NCBI GenBank assembly: GCA_027382625.1
Contig: JAJKFJ010020707.1
Coordinates: forward strand, 1 to 64,000
Direction of reading: 5' to 3'
Length of the DNA stretch: 64,000 nt
DNA from: Tetmemena sp. SeJ-2015
Lineage: Eukaryota > Ciliophora > Spirotrichea > Sporadotrichida > Oxytrichidae
In this document: positions 1-11,352 of the stretch, in pieces
Layout: every line of letters begins with the position of its first letter
How positions within the stretch are numbered: position 1 is the first letter of the stretch
Position numbers and translations under genes: made by a program
The notes under the pieces: generated by a model
What the model was told of the DNA's origin: nothing
What the model saw: only the letters and a program-made list of their open reading frames with translations
Database searches by the model: none

Positions 1-10
1 ATTCCCTTTT

Positions 11-1620
11 TCAAAAATTAAATTAATATTAAAGAATGACTTGTTGTCTCCTCCTCTGCTCAAAGGTTTTATCAATCGCACTCATATGCTTCAAGCACTC
101 CTTAATAGTCAGACTAGTTGCATCAAGCTAATCAAATTCATCATCTTATGTATACTAAGCTTCACCTATACTAGATGCCACCCTCTCTAGGTTCAAAAGC
201 AGTGAAGGCTAAGATTTGGAGTTTTGAGAATTCAGTAAAGGCAGAAAGTTAGAGTAACTCTCCTTCTTCGCTGTAATCTAATGCTACTTTTAAGGACTAT
301 TAGACGACGAATCACCTCTGTGCTAGTGAAAGTTATCCTCTAACTAAGTATGGCTTTAAAAATTGCTTAGTCTGCTTTGAAGATTAGGTAAATTTGAGAA
401 TAGCATGTTTTGATTGTTAGTAGCCACTCTTGGTGTTAAATAGCTAGGTGGATATGGCAGAATTCCGTTTTTAAGAGGAGAAGATTGTTCAATATTGAGT
501 CCAGTATTTCTTGGCTAAGGGCTTATCCCTGCTATTATGCTTACTCTTCTTTTGATTTCTTGTTACACACCTTCTTTACTTACTCTCTCTGATTGGTATT
601 TGGAGATAACCAGATCATCTAGTTGAGCTCGCATACTCATGGGACTTTTCCTAGTTGTTTTCTAATGCTAATTTTAAGCTTGGAAATCTCTCTCATCATA
701 CCAGCACTCTGACTTATAATCTGCAAATGCACTGGCATCATTAAACTACTCTTTCACTTTGTCTTTTACTAAATCTATCAATTTCACTTAGAATGGCGTT
801 TAATGCTCTTGCTCTAAACACTAGCCGACTAGCCTCCTCATTTTTTGCTTGAATTGCTTTAGGGACTAAATGTGTGGGTTAACTATAGGAGCAGCACTCT
901 TCTCTTTTAAATTCCTATAGAACTTTCCCTTTTTCTAAGGACTTTGTGAAGAGTTAAATAACTGCAGGCTGTTCAGTTGAAGGAGGTGATTCTAGTTCTA
1001 TATTGAAACAAGTTTTGTATCTCTGGGGGTTTAGATTTATTTGAAAGGATTCAGTTTTGCATCTCCAGTCTCTTCTCCACTTAAAAGCGATTATAAAAAT
1101 GCGTACTACTTTCCTGAGAAGATGTATTCAAGTCCTTATATTTATACTCGCAACAAGGACGGATATGATCAGGTTTAGTTGTTGAACTCATAAGGCTTAC
1201 TTAATTATTGCGTCCAAGAATACGGTCCTAGGAGGAATTAAACTTCTTCAGGAGATCACTCAGTCCTTAAATTTCAGGATCCTCCTCCTTTAACATCGTT
1301 TATTTCTCAACTTGCTTTAACTTAGAAAGTGAGTATCGGGAAACTCCAACCGAGGGCAAATTTATCTACTACTACTGCTACTGCTATTAATTTCTAGTTG
1401 ATATAGGTCCTTCAGAAGCAAAGTTATTGATCTACTCTTGGGAAGAAGTAGCAACTGTTTTCCTTTTCGACTTGGGACTTGAGTTCTTTCTTTGTTTTTC
1501 GATTAACTACTATCTCGAAATGTAGAAATACTCGTTCTGGACTTAGTCGTAATATTCCTCGCCATCTCCTGATAGAGAAGTGTGCAAAGATTCCGTATAA
1601 TTCTTATCTGAAAAGGGGAT
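11..1620 (-). CDS. Uncharacterised Gln/Ser-rich protein
   Basis: Reading TAA/TAG as Gln gives a long minus-strand frame ending at the TGA complementary to 11-13. The product is low complexity, with an N-terminal run of Gln encoded by mixed CAG/TAG codons (around 1370-1395), then a basic/polar middle (for example SLKQFKQKMRRLVGQC), then a Ser/Gln/Asn-rich C-terminal half with a final basic stretch near EQRRRQQ. One frame change near 1150-1190 is best explained by a short GT-AG intron (donor GTAAGC), since both flanking frames look coding. A further open stretch at about 1740-2025, starting from an ATG near 2024, may be a 5' exon; I could not resolve its junction. I recognise no conserved domain. 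The function is unknown; such tails are typical of ciliate scaffold or cytoskeletal proteins, but that is only an impression. Confidence 0.6.
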
Positions 1621-2049
1621 TCCTTGTTTAAAATTAATTAAAAATTTTTTTAAATAGTTAAAAAGTTTTAAAAATAAAAATCTTTTAAAGTTAAAACAAG
1701 TTTTGAAAAAATCTTTATTGTTTTCTCAGAAAATTTTGGTAAATGTATTGAATCAATCCCTCATCTTGGCCTCTCTTATGTCTCTACCTTTGGTAATTCT
1801 CTCGAGTGCATGCTACCTCTGCAACTGTTCCTTTTTTTGCCTGTTGGCGAGAATAATTTTGCCTTTGAGTTAATGAGAAAGCTGAGCTTTGCCTCCTTTG
1901 AGTTGCTGTATTCCATTCTACTCTTGCTCTTGGTGCAATCAGTTGAGTTGCTCGTTTATCTTCAAAGGACTGACTTGATGTTGCTCCTTTTCATAGTCAT
2001 CCATATTATAGGAAAGAATTTAATAAAAAATAATCGATATAAGTAATCA

Positions 2050-3150
2050 TATTCATTTTAAAGATAAATAATTTTACGCTAATGGAAGAGCCTTTCCTTA
2101 TTTTTCCCTTAGCTCGCGCAAAGATCCTAAATATTTGTGAATAAATATGCAATTCATTCCAGTTCTCCACCAAGAAGACTTTAAATTTTAACCCCTTTTT
2201 AAAAAGGGCTAAATTTTAAATTAAAGAAAAAACAAAAAAAATAAAATAAAGCTTTTTTTTTAATTTTCATTTTTCAAACTAAATAAATATTATTTAGTTT
2301 TTTAATTAATTTTTTGCATAATGATTAAAAAAAATTTTTGAATTCAAAAAATTAATTTTTTTTTAAACTAAATTTAATTTAAAAATTTAAAAATTTCTTT
2401 TGAAAGAGAACAATTAGTCTTTTAAAATTTTTTCCCCCCAAAGATTTATCAAAGAAACGAGGCTGATTTCCCTCTTGATTTTTGACGCTTCTAAGAGTTC
2501 AGTCAAGAGTTTTGTGTTCTTCTTCCCTAAAAATTACTTCCATGACCCCCTCGATTTCCCTTTCTTGCATGCTAATTTCTTATCCTAAAATAATCTAAGT
2601 TTTAGAGAGGTTTGCAAGTCAGATAAATAGTTTGAAAGATCCCTCTTGTGCGAGACTTTTTCCCCCATCTGCTGATATTAGCTTTCAGACTTACATTGCA
2701 TGAAATAATCCCTTTGACCCTATTTAAATTGGTGTTATATCCAAAACTTTTTGGGGAAGAGCAAAACTCCTGAATGCCATTACTGTATCTTCAAAATTTT
2801 TAAAATCGACATTCCTTAAGACATTAGTAAACCCCCAAATTTTTAAAAACCTTTTCGTTTTTTTATGCGTGTCATGGTCAAAAATATTATGAGGGGAATG
2901 TTTAAATTTAATAAAAACTTTACAAATCTGCTTACTTTTTTAAGATTTCAACATCTCCGCCTAGGTCCTACTAAATACCAGTCAAAAACCCAAACCTTCA
3001 AATCAAAATTTGGTTTCCCCCAATTTTTTTAAATAATTTTAAATCCCTCACTTGACGAAAAGATCCCTATGTTAATGTAAGATCCCATAGTCCAAAGATT
3101 TTATTTTAAACAATCTTGTAGGGGCTAGTTGACAGAATTTGTTTGTATTA
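2050..3150. other. AT-rich stretch without a convincing gene
   Basis: The segment is dominated by A/T runs with scattered C-tracts (around 2430-2450 and 2830-3030) and has stops in all frames under the ciliate code. Short minus-strand frames near 3000-3150 may be the eroded 3' end of the helicase-like gene next to it. No intact gene, tRNA or repeat array was seen. Confidence 0.5.
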
Positions 3151-3151
3151 T

Positions 3152-4991
3152 TCAGGCAAAATTATGAAAACTTAAAAGAATTTTTTATTGTTTCATCTTC
3201 AATTAACCAAGGGGCTTGAGATAGCGGAGAGTCTGAAGTTTTAGAACTTCGTTTGGAACAATGATAATAACACTCTTACCCTGCTGCTTCCAATATTCTG
3301 CAATCAAGCTCATGATCCAGGTTTTCCCAGAAGCTGTAGGAATGTGACATTGAATTGTGCTACTTGAGCAAGCCAAAATTACTTAAGCCAATGTTGCCTG
3401 ATATTCATTGTGCTTATATTCATCACATATATTTTCTACTTTTCTTGAGATTTCTAAAACTCTTCTATTGTGACTTCTCTCTTGTGATAAAATGTTTTCG
3501 TCTATTCCTCATATAGTTACTGAAATTAATCAGAGTTTTTTACTTCCTCTAATCTCTTGGATGAACTCTGAGACTGTCTCTTAGTTATTTCTTTTAAACC
3601 AGGTGTGCTCTTCTAGTTGAATAATAGATTTGATGTCTTATTTATCCATGTCTTTCAGGGATTGAAGAACTAAAATGCATCTCTCCAAAGGTAAGTTTAT
3701 TTGATCTTTTTCACTCAGTAAACTAAACACTGTGTCTCTTTTTCTATATAAGTCAAGGATCTCATCTAGGATTAGGATTGGATCAGATAGTATTTGGGAC
3801 TTTAGAAAGAAAAGAAATCAAGTCATGCTATTCAGATTTGTTACATAAGGTCTATATTTTTTCAATAAACCCTGGCCAGATAAACTTCTTGGGGTTTTAT
3901 GATACCCACTTTGCTTCTTGCTCATTTAAGCCAATTTATCTCATGTGCTCTTCTATAGCATTTTTATGTTATTCGAGTGACTGCTGCTCCCTCACAAAAT
4001 GTGGATTATTTTCGATGAGATATCCTATGAAACAGGAAGAGTATTGAATATCATTATCTTGTAAGTATCTATTTATTGAAGCTATCATTATTCTGAAAAT
4101 TTCTATTTCGCTTTAAGTAAACTTTTTTTAATTCAGAGTTTGGTTAAGGAATGGATAAAGAGTATGATAGAGAGTTTTTCCTTCGAGATCCAAGCCTTTG
4201 TGAATCTTAATCATTCTGAGATGGATGCTCAAGATTTATTCAACACTGAGCTTTTTCATTTCGATTGATATTTAATCCAGATCTCTTACTCTAAATAGGT
4301 CTTAAAGTTTTTCTTGCTCTGAGTAGATTTGAAATTCTTAACATCACATCATAGTCCTTGATCCTGAGAGAGCTTTTCAATCATTGACTTTTATAGCAAG
4401 AGTCTTAATATATTTCGAGATTATTATAATTCTCCAAGATAAACTTTGAAACCTTTGCCAACTAAAATTGAGTCTCGGAGACTGTTGAAGAAATCTACTC
4501 CAAGGACTGTTTTTAATAGTTGATTATTGCCTTAGTTTCCCTTCTTTCTTCTTAGTAGAGATTTGTGAGATAGTCAAGTAGTTGATCTTTATCATCTTTG
4601 AGTAGATTTTATTGAATCTACTTTCGTGAGAGCTTTTGTCTTTTGATTCTTAGGAAATCTCTTATCTCATCTAGCTCATAATGGGATAGTGGTGGTCTCT
4701 TAAAAGTTGGATTGTCTTAAATGTCTTTGAGAGTGAGAGTGTAATTCTTTGATAATTTTTAAATGAGATTAGCGGCCTCTTCGCTTAATCCGATGAGTGA
4801 ATCCTCTCTAAACTCTAAAACGTAAATCGCAAGAGAAACTTACTTCTCTTTCCCAAATGCTTCTTGGAGTTTTTTTTCTATCCCTTCGTTTTTTATTTAG
4901 TGTCATCTTCGCTTGGGTAGTTTGAATTCAATGGCTCAGTGAAGAATCTAGAGTCATCACTGTCGTACTCTACGTCTTGGCGTCTGCTCAT
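3152..4991 (-). CDS. SF2-helicase-like protein, 3' end unclear or eroded
   Basis: The start ATG at 4991 opens an acidic leader (MSRRQDVEYDSDDS...). The frame runs with TAA/TAG as Gln and is interrupted by a short intron (donor GTAAGTTTCTC, about 29 nt, near 4820-4850). Around 3420-3250 the frame reads HIPTASGKT, then a beta-strand/segment VIIIVPNEVLKLQ. This matches Walker A (motif I) and motif Ia of DEAD/DEAH-type superfamily 2 helicases. Motif II and the C-terminal RecA domain are not found: the frame stops by TGA at 3152-3154 and the sequence beyond is AT-rich with no clear continuation. In-frame TGAs near 4380, 3780 and 3520 need introns or mark decay. It may be a DNA-repair-type or mobile-element helicase, and may be a pseudogene or an incomplete germline locus. 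Confidence 0.5.
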
Positions 4992-5105
4992 ATATCTCTC
5001 TTAATTATTATTTGATTATTAAATAAGGTTTACTAAAATAAATAGCGGGCAAGATAGAGCCCGGGATTAATTAAATTCAAATTGTAAAAAATTTCAAAAC
5101 CTACC

Positions 5106-5126
5106 GATCTGACTTCAAATCAGATC
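5106..5126. repeat. Short perfect inverted repeat (7-bp stem)
   Basis: GATCTGA is followed by a 7-nt spacer and TCAGATC, giving a perfect stem in the AT-rich gap between the helicase-like gene and the ORF remnant at 5357. It could form a small hairpin. No function is evident. Confidence 0.4.
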
Positions 5127-5356
5127 AGAAAAATCACAAAATATCAAAAAAAAGGGGCAAAAAAAAAATTCACAAATTTTCTGATCACTGAGAAAAATAA
5201 TCACAAAGCATAAAAAGTTGTAGTTTATAATTCTATTCACTTAATAGTAAGTTTAATTTCGCATCCTCTAATTTTTCTTTATCTGATTATTTACTATAAG
5301 GATTATAAATTAGAACAATTTATTGAGTGGGGGGAGATTAATTTTCTATTAGAAAA

Positions 5357-5976
5357 ATGAATAGTTAGAAAAGAAGCTGGGGGCAGTTCGAATAGTCAGT
5401 TGAAGGACCTATGGATGAGACTCTGGTGAGGATCGGTGCTTAAGACCTAGTGGGTAGATTTAGATCTAAGCATGATCTGTACACTTACTTCACTGAAATA
5501 TGTAAACTTAAATTTTATAGAATCATTTTATTAGTGAGCTACTACATGCCTCCCATCGAAGGAGTAAATGAGATTACTTCAAACAAATCTTCAAAGGAGA
5601 GAAAAAGTTACTGAAGATGTCAGATGTTAAAATGACCAAGGTCCCCAAGTATGATGAACTCTCAGTTTAGATTTGGGATTAAAGATGATGCTGACCCCCT
5701 CCCAAATTTTTTCCAGATATGGACGAGAAGTAAAAGCCTATTGACAGGACTTACTTTTTCAATGTTGTGAATACACTCTAGCCAGACTACCTTTCATATA
5801 TAGTAAAAGCTACTTAAGAAAAGAGAAACGTGACAGCAGATGGATCTAATAAAAATGACTTTATCCTTATCTCTGATGACTGGCTTTCTTAAATCACAAG
5901 TCATCCCTTCATCTCAAGTAAAGCTTTACATATCATCAAGATTTTTTAGAGAAAAATGGGAGAGTTCTTTAACTGA
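5357..5976 (+). pseudogene. Remnant of an uncharacterised ORF, possibly transposon-borne
   Basis: Three successive open segments in different frames read as one protein: an N-terminal part (…RSKHDLYTYFTEICKLKFYRI), a short middle starting near 5616 (MSDVKMTKVPKYDELSVQIW) and a C-terminal block from about 5719 (…DRTYFFNVVNTLQPDYLS…) that ends at TGA 5974-5976. Frame changes occur near 5612 and 5690, so this copy is probably inactive unless unseen introns repair it. The protein looks like a small globular domain, but I cannot name the family. It lies head-to-tail with the eroded DDE transposase at 6298-7238. That suggests both belong to one decayed element, comparable in organisation to hypotrich TBE-type transposons, which carry accessory ORFs next to a Tc1/mariner-related transposase. 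That link is inference. Confidence 0.45.
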
Positions 5977-6297
5977 TGAAATAATCATCTAAGATATTTA
6001 AGGCAAGTAGGTAGAAGCCGAAGATTCAAATCCAGCGAAGGCCCGGGCTCTGCCTCTAAGCAGAATTTTAATCCAAATCAGCTTATGATAGACAACTCCG
6101 GAAATAACAATTCTCAGGATTACAACCACGATGGGATTGCTTAAAATATCTCAAAATTAAGATTCAATATTTGAGAGACTTAATTTCATTAATAAAACTT
6201 AATCCTAATTTCCTCATTTTATTCACACATACTTCTCTCACTGTTTTGTCTTCTATCTCTGTAAATGCTTGTTTTTAAAACATTTTAGCATTTATTC

Positions 6298-7238
6298 TCA
6301 CCTTTTTATTGCTGACTTGATCTTCAGTCTCTTGTATCTGTTTTTCACTAAAGAAAAGTAGTTCTCGATTGGGTTATATTGTGGAGAGTATGGGGGGGTG
6401 AAACAAGCTTATTTTAAGGTCTTTACACAGACTTTAATTCTTTTACTGTATGAACTCGGAGATTTTCCCAAAAAAATCGGATACTTCTTCCCTTGAAGCA
6501 TCACTAATTCCAAGAATAAATCCTAAAATTTATCTGTATCAATCGACTTTTCAAATATGTAATATATCTCAAGCCCTTCGAAGGAGAAATCCCCCACAAC
6601 TCCCGCTTTACTTGTTGAAATTTTTATCCAAAAACTTATTACTGTAATCCAAACGAAGTCTTGTCGCCAGAGTAAACATCACCTCATCCACAAAAATAAG
6701 TTAGTGATTGCAATCAATGGAGCGCTGAATTAAGTTTAGCATCTCTCTCTCTAAAACCGGCAATTAAGTTATCTGTTTTGGACTTTGGTGCTTTGACACA
6801 GTTATAGTCTTTCGCTTAATCCCATGTTATTGGTAAATTGCTCTCAATCAAGAAGTGGAAAGTTTAAATTCGGGGAAGCGTCGATGAACCATGACACAGC
6901 GCTCTGCTAAAGTTAGTCCACTATAAGCCTTGAGAGTTTCACTAGATATGATGAATCTTCAGCTCCCGGGGAAGAGCTAATCGTTTCTCAGATCGAAGCA
7001 TATTTTATGTTAGAGTTGCAGAGCAGGTGCAAACCTTTTTGACTTCAGCTATCCTAATTCCCGTGAGCTGAGATATCTGTTGTAGCTGAAGTAAACTGGA
7101 GCCCACGCTTGCTTCCTCACGATATCTATTTTTTATAAGGTCCTTAAATTTGTACTCTCCCTTTTTATTTTCTAATCTGTGTTCTTCATCCCTATTTGAT
7201 ATTTGATTATGATTAAACTTGGTGAGTCGAGTGGACAC
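6298..7238 (-). pseudogene. Tc1/mariner (IS630)-type DDE transposase, degenerate
   Basis: The minus strand reads, in order: a basic N-terminal region from 7238; a helix-turn-helix-like part (…LAERCVMVHRRFPEF…, then LRAIYQQHGIKRK); the first catalytic-Asp block LIFVDEVMFTL (about 6690); an internal strand GLEIYYIFEKSIDTDKF; and the signature third block PPYSPQYNPIENYFS with the conserved Glu (about 6360). It ends at TGA 6298-6300. These are the expected blocks of Tc1/mariner transposases. The copy is broken: one in-frame TGA between the HTH part and LRAIY, a one-base shift after …NFNK near 6620, and another frame change near 6970. The usual second-Asp motif (DNxxxH) reads FLGKSPSS, so the catalytic Asp appears lost. 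It is flanked by the 5357 ORF remnant and by the 16-bp interspersed repeat. Confidence 0.8.
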
Positions 7239-7713
7239 TTGATTTAAATTTATAACAGTATGATTAATTGTTAATGATTTGATTGTTGTGAGTCGAGTGA
7301 GACATGTATATTAAAGTGATTTGATTATCGTGAGTCGAGTGAGTCTTGATTAAAAAGTTTGATTTATTATGGTGAGTCGAGTGAGACAGGTATATTTGAT
7401 TATGTTTTAATTACCAGTGTCAATATATCTTGATAATTAATTTATTTGTAAGCCGTGAGTCGAGTGAGACTTTGATATTAGATGATTTAATAGTCGTGAG
7501 TCGAGTGAGATTTCTATATTAGAGTTAATTTAAATCTGGTGAGTCGAGTGAGACATGTAATTTGGATTAATCTTTAATATATTGTTTTAAGTTGCTCATT
7601 AATAATTATCATGTTAGTTTTTGGAATTGAAGTTATATTAGAATCAGTGAGTCGAGTGAGACTGATGATATTTATATTAAGAAAAGTAATTAATCTCGTG
7701 AGTCGAGTGAGTC
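7222..7713 (+). repeat. Interspersed 16-bp repeat GTGAGTCGAGTGAGAC, nine direct copies
   Basis: Nine direct copies or near-copies start at about 7222, 7288, 7330, 7372, 7455, 7496, 7539, 7647 and 7698. They are separated by about 40-110 bp of unrelated AT-rich sequence. The motif is conserved while the spacers are not. Copy 9 runs on as a partial duplication (GTCAAGTGAGA). An inverted copy lies at 7965-7980, and a diverged inverted one near 8064-8078. The array starts right where the transposase remnant's N-terminal frame begins. Confidence 0.9.
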
Positions 7714-7739
7714 AAGTGAGATGAGTAATTGAAATTAGC

Positions 7740-9160
7740 TTGAAATTATAAATATACTTACTTAAATAAAAATGATTTCTTTTGTTTCTCTTCCCATAAT
7801 GAAGGACAATTAAAATTTTAAAAGAATCATAGCTTGGGGTGAGAAAAAAAATATAGCAAAAAATTGAAATAATAATTGGGAATAAAAAAACTATAACTAT
7901 GATATACCAATTAGCAATTTATTAAAATACAACTATCTTAATTTCAATAACGTCTAAATAACCTGTCTCACTCGACTCACGGTGCAGATAGTTTCATGAG
8001 AAAAAAATAGCGAAGATAGATAGCAGATAATTACAAGTTTTACTTACCATTTCATGCTAGTGGCTCACTTGACTCACTGGATTTATGCACACCTAATTGA
8101 ATTTAATTGCATGCATGAATGGTTAGCGGAAAGATTCACATTTGATATACTCTAAAGCCAAATCATTTAATCAGTTTAGCTTGGGGAGATAATACTGACC
8201 AAATTAATTACAATTGTGGCTTTAAAAATTTTATTCTTATAACATTTAAAAATTTTTTAAAAAATTCACTAACTCTTCTTACTAAAAATTTTTAGTTTTT
8301 TATCATGCATAAATAAACTACTCGAATACTTTGCACTTTTAAATAACGTTTGCATAAATGCAGAAAATATGATTCTTTTTTTTTTAATTTTTTTTTCTAA
8401 ATTAATTTACTAAAACAAAAAAATTACTCCTATATTCTTCTGGTATTGGGACATGGGCACTCTTGCATCTCTCTTGGAGAAGAAGTAGAGCTCAGGGTGC
8501 AACAACTTAAACTTCTGAATAATCTTCTATATAGACTTCTTCTCAATAAATAAATAAATGTGAAACTCTACACTACTATAAGAAGGATAAAAGCAAATAA
8601 ATAAAGTTTAAAGAAAAAACTAATCTTTATTATGCTAGAATTTAATGGTAATAGCTGCTGAGCATCATCAATCGATATAGTTTTATAATCAGAATTACTC
8701 TTTTATCAAGAAATAATCGTAGTTTAAAATTTTAATACAATAAAAATGGAACTTGAATCATGGATAAAGAAGTTAAAAATATTTAATACTTTGCTCTTGC
8801 TGCTAAAAACAAGTTTAAAATTAACTATTCTTTAATTATAGACCACTCATATCCTATTTGATGAGATATTTTCTGACATATAGATCTTCCTTTGTTTCTC
8901 CCTCCACTTGCTGATTTGATTATAGTTTTATATGCTCAGTAGATTCACTATTTGTTATTAGGGTTTCACTTTGTTGTGCATCCTTTTCTAAATCGTCAGA
9001 ATTTCTTAAAGGTGAGGATTTTTAAGAAGATTTGGAGACAGAAGAAGTCTTCCTCTATATAATTTATTCACTCATTAAATCTCTCTAATTATAAAACTAC
9101 CTACAAATTTTTTACTCTCACCACTTCATTAAAATTGCTAAACCTACGATCCTCTAATTT
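7740..9160. other. AT-rich gene-free stretch
   Basis: Apart from the two inverted 16-bp copies, the region shows poly-A/T tracts and stops in all frames. A few short open stretches on the minus strand near 8850-9100 have no recognisable similarity. I see no tRNA or other RNA gene. Confidence 0.5.
7965..7980 (-). repeat. Inverted copy of the 16-bp repeat
   Basis: GTCTCACTCGACTCAC is the exact reverse complement of the motif repeated at 7222-7713. A weaker inverted copy (GCTCACTTGACTCAC) follows at about 8064-8078. Confidence 0.85.
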
Positions 9161-11184
9161 TCAAGTAAGAGGTGAGTCCTGAAAAATTCTTTGAGCATCC
9201 TCAGTGATGAAGAAATTCTCAATTGTTTGCTTTGCCCCTCTGTTAATACTCCCACTTGCACTCTCACCTCCCATTTTGCTCAGGTTATTTTCCTAACGGG
9301 TTGTACTGATCCCGTCTTCGTTAATTCTTAAATACTTTTAAGATATTTAAGTTTCCCTTAGTTTTGAACTTCCTTTGAGCCTTAACCAGGGAAATGAACT
9401 CCTTGTAAACTTAGGCCTGTCTCAGCTCATCTTCCACCTAGGCAGTTTCTCTGTCTACTCTTGCTAATTCAATCTGCAGCCGTTCTATATCCTCAGTGAG
9501 TTCTCCCTTCTATCTAATAGCACTTTCAGTGGCATCTCTGGCTTTATCAGCTTGCTATTCCATCTCACTCATGTACTTTGAAAACTTGTCCTAGTCTTCC
9601 TCAAATACTCGTCTTGCCTCCTCCAGCTTCTCTCTTTCCATGAGGATGTATTCCCTTTCAACTTCTGAGTTTCTTCCCTCTTGTTTTCTATGTTCATCTG
9701 TGCGTAGAAGATCGACCTGATGTTTGAGATCAAGTCCTTTGAAGTCTCTCTTGGTGAAGCATGAGTGGAAGCAAAAGCATTCTTCGTAAGATAGCGAACT
9801 GTAGGAGGCAGATCCCTTATAACGATCTGTCTATCTCTCTCCATCCTTTCCAGAGAACCTCTTTCTCCAAAGGGGTCTATGCTTTAGATATATTACCGAC
9901 TAATATCCTTGTTCAAAGAATCTTCCTAAACCAGAGCGCCCTTCCTCACATCGATACTGTGGTTGACAGTACCATACCTCTTTCGCTTTTTATAAGTAGC
10001 TTTCATGTCAGTCAGTGTCTGGCTATCTCGATTAGGAGAATAGGCAGTTTGATGAAGCTTGATCTCTGGCGATCCTTACATTCCTCCTATCTGATTAACT
10101 AGTCTAAATAATAATGAGGAAGTATAATAGCAACAACTTTTTAGTCTTATAGAGCCTTCTCTAGGTTGGAAAGATAAGTTCTTTAGATAACCCTCGTTTA
10201 CTGAGAGGCCTTAGGCCCTGAACTAGCTCATATTGAGATCATTGAATTTAGAGAGTGTTCCACCTACTGCACTTTGAGCTGGTAGCCGAACCTGAAGAGG
10301 TTCAAGTGTCCCACTATTTGTGGCAGTACTTCCAATCTTAGGAATGAGGTGCGCTAATACTGAGCTTTACTAGCTGGTGTCTTTCGAGAAGTTTCGTTTT
10401 AAGTTGGCTTGAAACACTGGCGCATCTACATAAGTAGCCATTGAATTCTTCTTAAACTTTTAATTGCTAAATAATATCAAAAGTATTAAATAATCGAATG
10501 CTATCTTAGACTGAATTGAGGGTGGTGAGCTAACTCATTTGTTAAGAGAGAGAATTCTCCCTCTTGATTCTTTGCATACGCTCCTATTCTCTTTATATTA
10601 GTATTTACTCGGTAGTTCTCTTGATAGCAAAAGGGTTAAGATAATTATTTCCTCCTTGGCGAGATTGAGCCCCGTAAACCTTTGAATTATTCAGACCCAT
10701 CGTAAATGAGTTAATATAAGTGATAGCAAGAGATATATTACATATAGTTCTGATGAAGCAAGGCATTGGACTGGGAGCTATCGAGACTCTAAGGAAGGCC
10801 TTGCAGAATATTGACGTTGCTCTCTTCTATTTATGAGGAATTATGTCTTCCTCTCATGGCAGGTGCTTGCTGTTTGTACCTATTTATAGAGTTGAAATTG
10901 TTGCTTGCTCCTTAATTGATGGTTTGAAACTGAAAGTCAGGTGAGTCGGAACCACCTCCCCCGCCACCTCTTTATACTCTGTTTAGAGCCTTAGAAATAT
11001 TAGGAAGTTAAACTGAAACGTTATGGAGGGATGAACCTGGCACCTGCTTGATGTATTTACTATGATCTAGTGTAGTCGATGTGTTATTACTGTTTGGATA
11101 ATCTTGCTTAGTAGCGAAGCTCATTTCTGCACCTCCCATAGCGAAGTTATTACTCGCAACTGTTGATATACTGGGTTCTTCCAT
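9161..11184 (-). CDS. CFAP100-like DUF4200 coiled-coil protein
   Basis: Starts at ATG 11184 (MEEPSISTVASNN...) and ends at TGA 9161-9163. The N-terminal third is disordered, with a Gly-rich patch (RGGGGGGSDSP). After a likely intron near 10680-10750 it reads NPFAIKRTTEQILIQREQER. The C-terminal half is a long coiled coil (EREYILMEREKLEEARRVF, later EDIERLQIELARVDRE and DELRQAQVYKEFISLV). That pattern matches the DUF4200 domain of CFAP100/CFAP73/CCDC42-type axonemal proteins; overall length and the NPF segment favour CFAP100 (MIA1), which in Chlamydomonas works with CFAP73 on I1 inner-arm dynein. A 28-nt intron (about 9238-9265) restores frame at the end, giving a C-terminus …IFQDSPLT. Frame changes near 10500 and 9735 are not fully resolved (introns or errors). 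A ciliary role fits a ciliate. Confidence 0.65.
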
Positions 11185-11236
11185 TGTTTATTGGAATAAA
11201 TTTAGTAACTCTAAATGTTGTAATCAGGATAAAGAG

Positions 11237-11352
11237 TTAAGGACTATTAAATTTGAGAGAGAAGAAGTTGAACTCAAGAGTTTGCAGGATAGTGTACTCC
11301 ATCTTGAGCACTTCCTCCTTGGTGAATTTGTTTTCAGACACACTCAGGAGGC
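11237..11352 (-). pseudogene. Cyclin fragment (partial cyclin box)
   Basis: A short minus-strand frame reads SENKFTKEEVLKMEYTILQT followed by LEFNFFSL. This is the segment of a cyclin box around the conserved 'mE..iL..L.f' helix found in A/B-type cyclins. Only about 35 residues are present. On its 5' side the frame runs straight into the left arm of the palindrome at 11353, where similarity ends. On its 3' side it stops at TGA 11237-11239, and the CFAP100-like gene begins 50 bp further. It is therefore a gene fragment: either a stranded piece of a pseudogene or, in a germline genome, one macronuclear-destined segment whose partners lie elsewhere. Confidence 0.6.

Noticed and set aside
1810..2046. 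Leu/Phe-rich plus-strand ORF
   Set aside because: Antisense of a Gln/Glu/Arg-rich minus-strand stretch that is probably the 5' exon of the first gene.
3778..4047. Plus-strand ORF of 89 codons
   Set aside because: The minus strand of the same DNA gives a more regular helical protein in frame with the helicase-like gene.
7222..7713. CRISPR array
   Set aside because: Repeats are 16 bp with variable spacing, spacers are AT-rich and non-uniform, there are no cas genes, and the host is eukaryotic.
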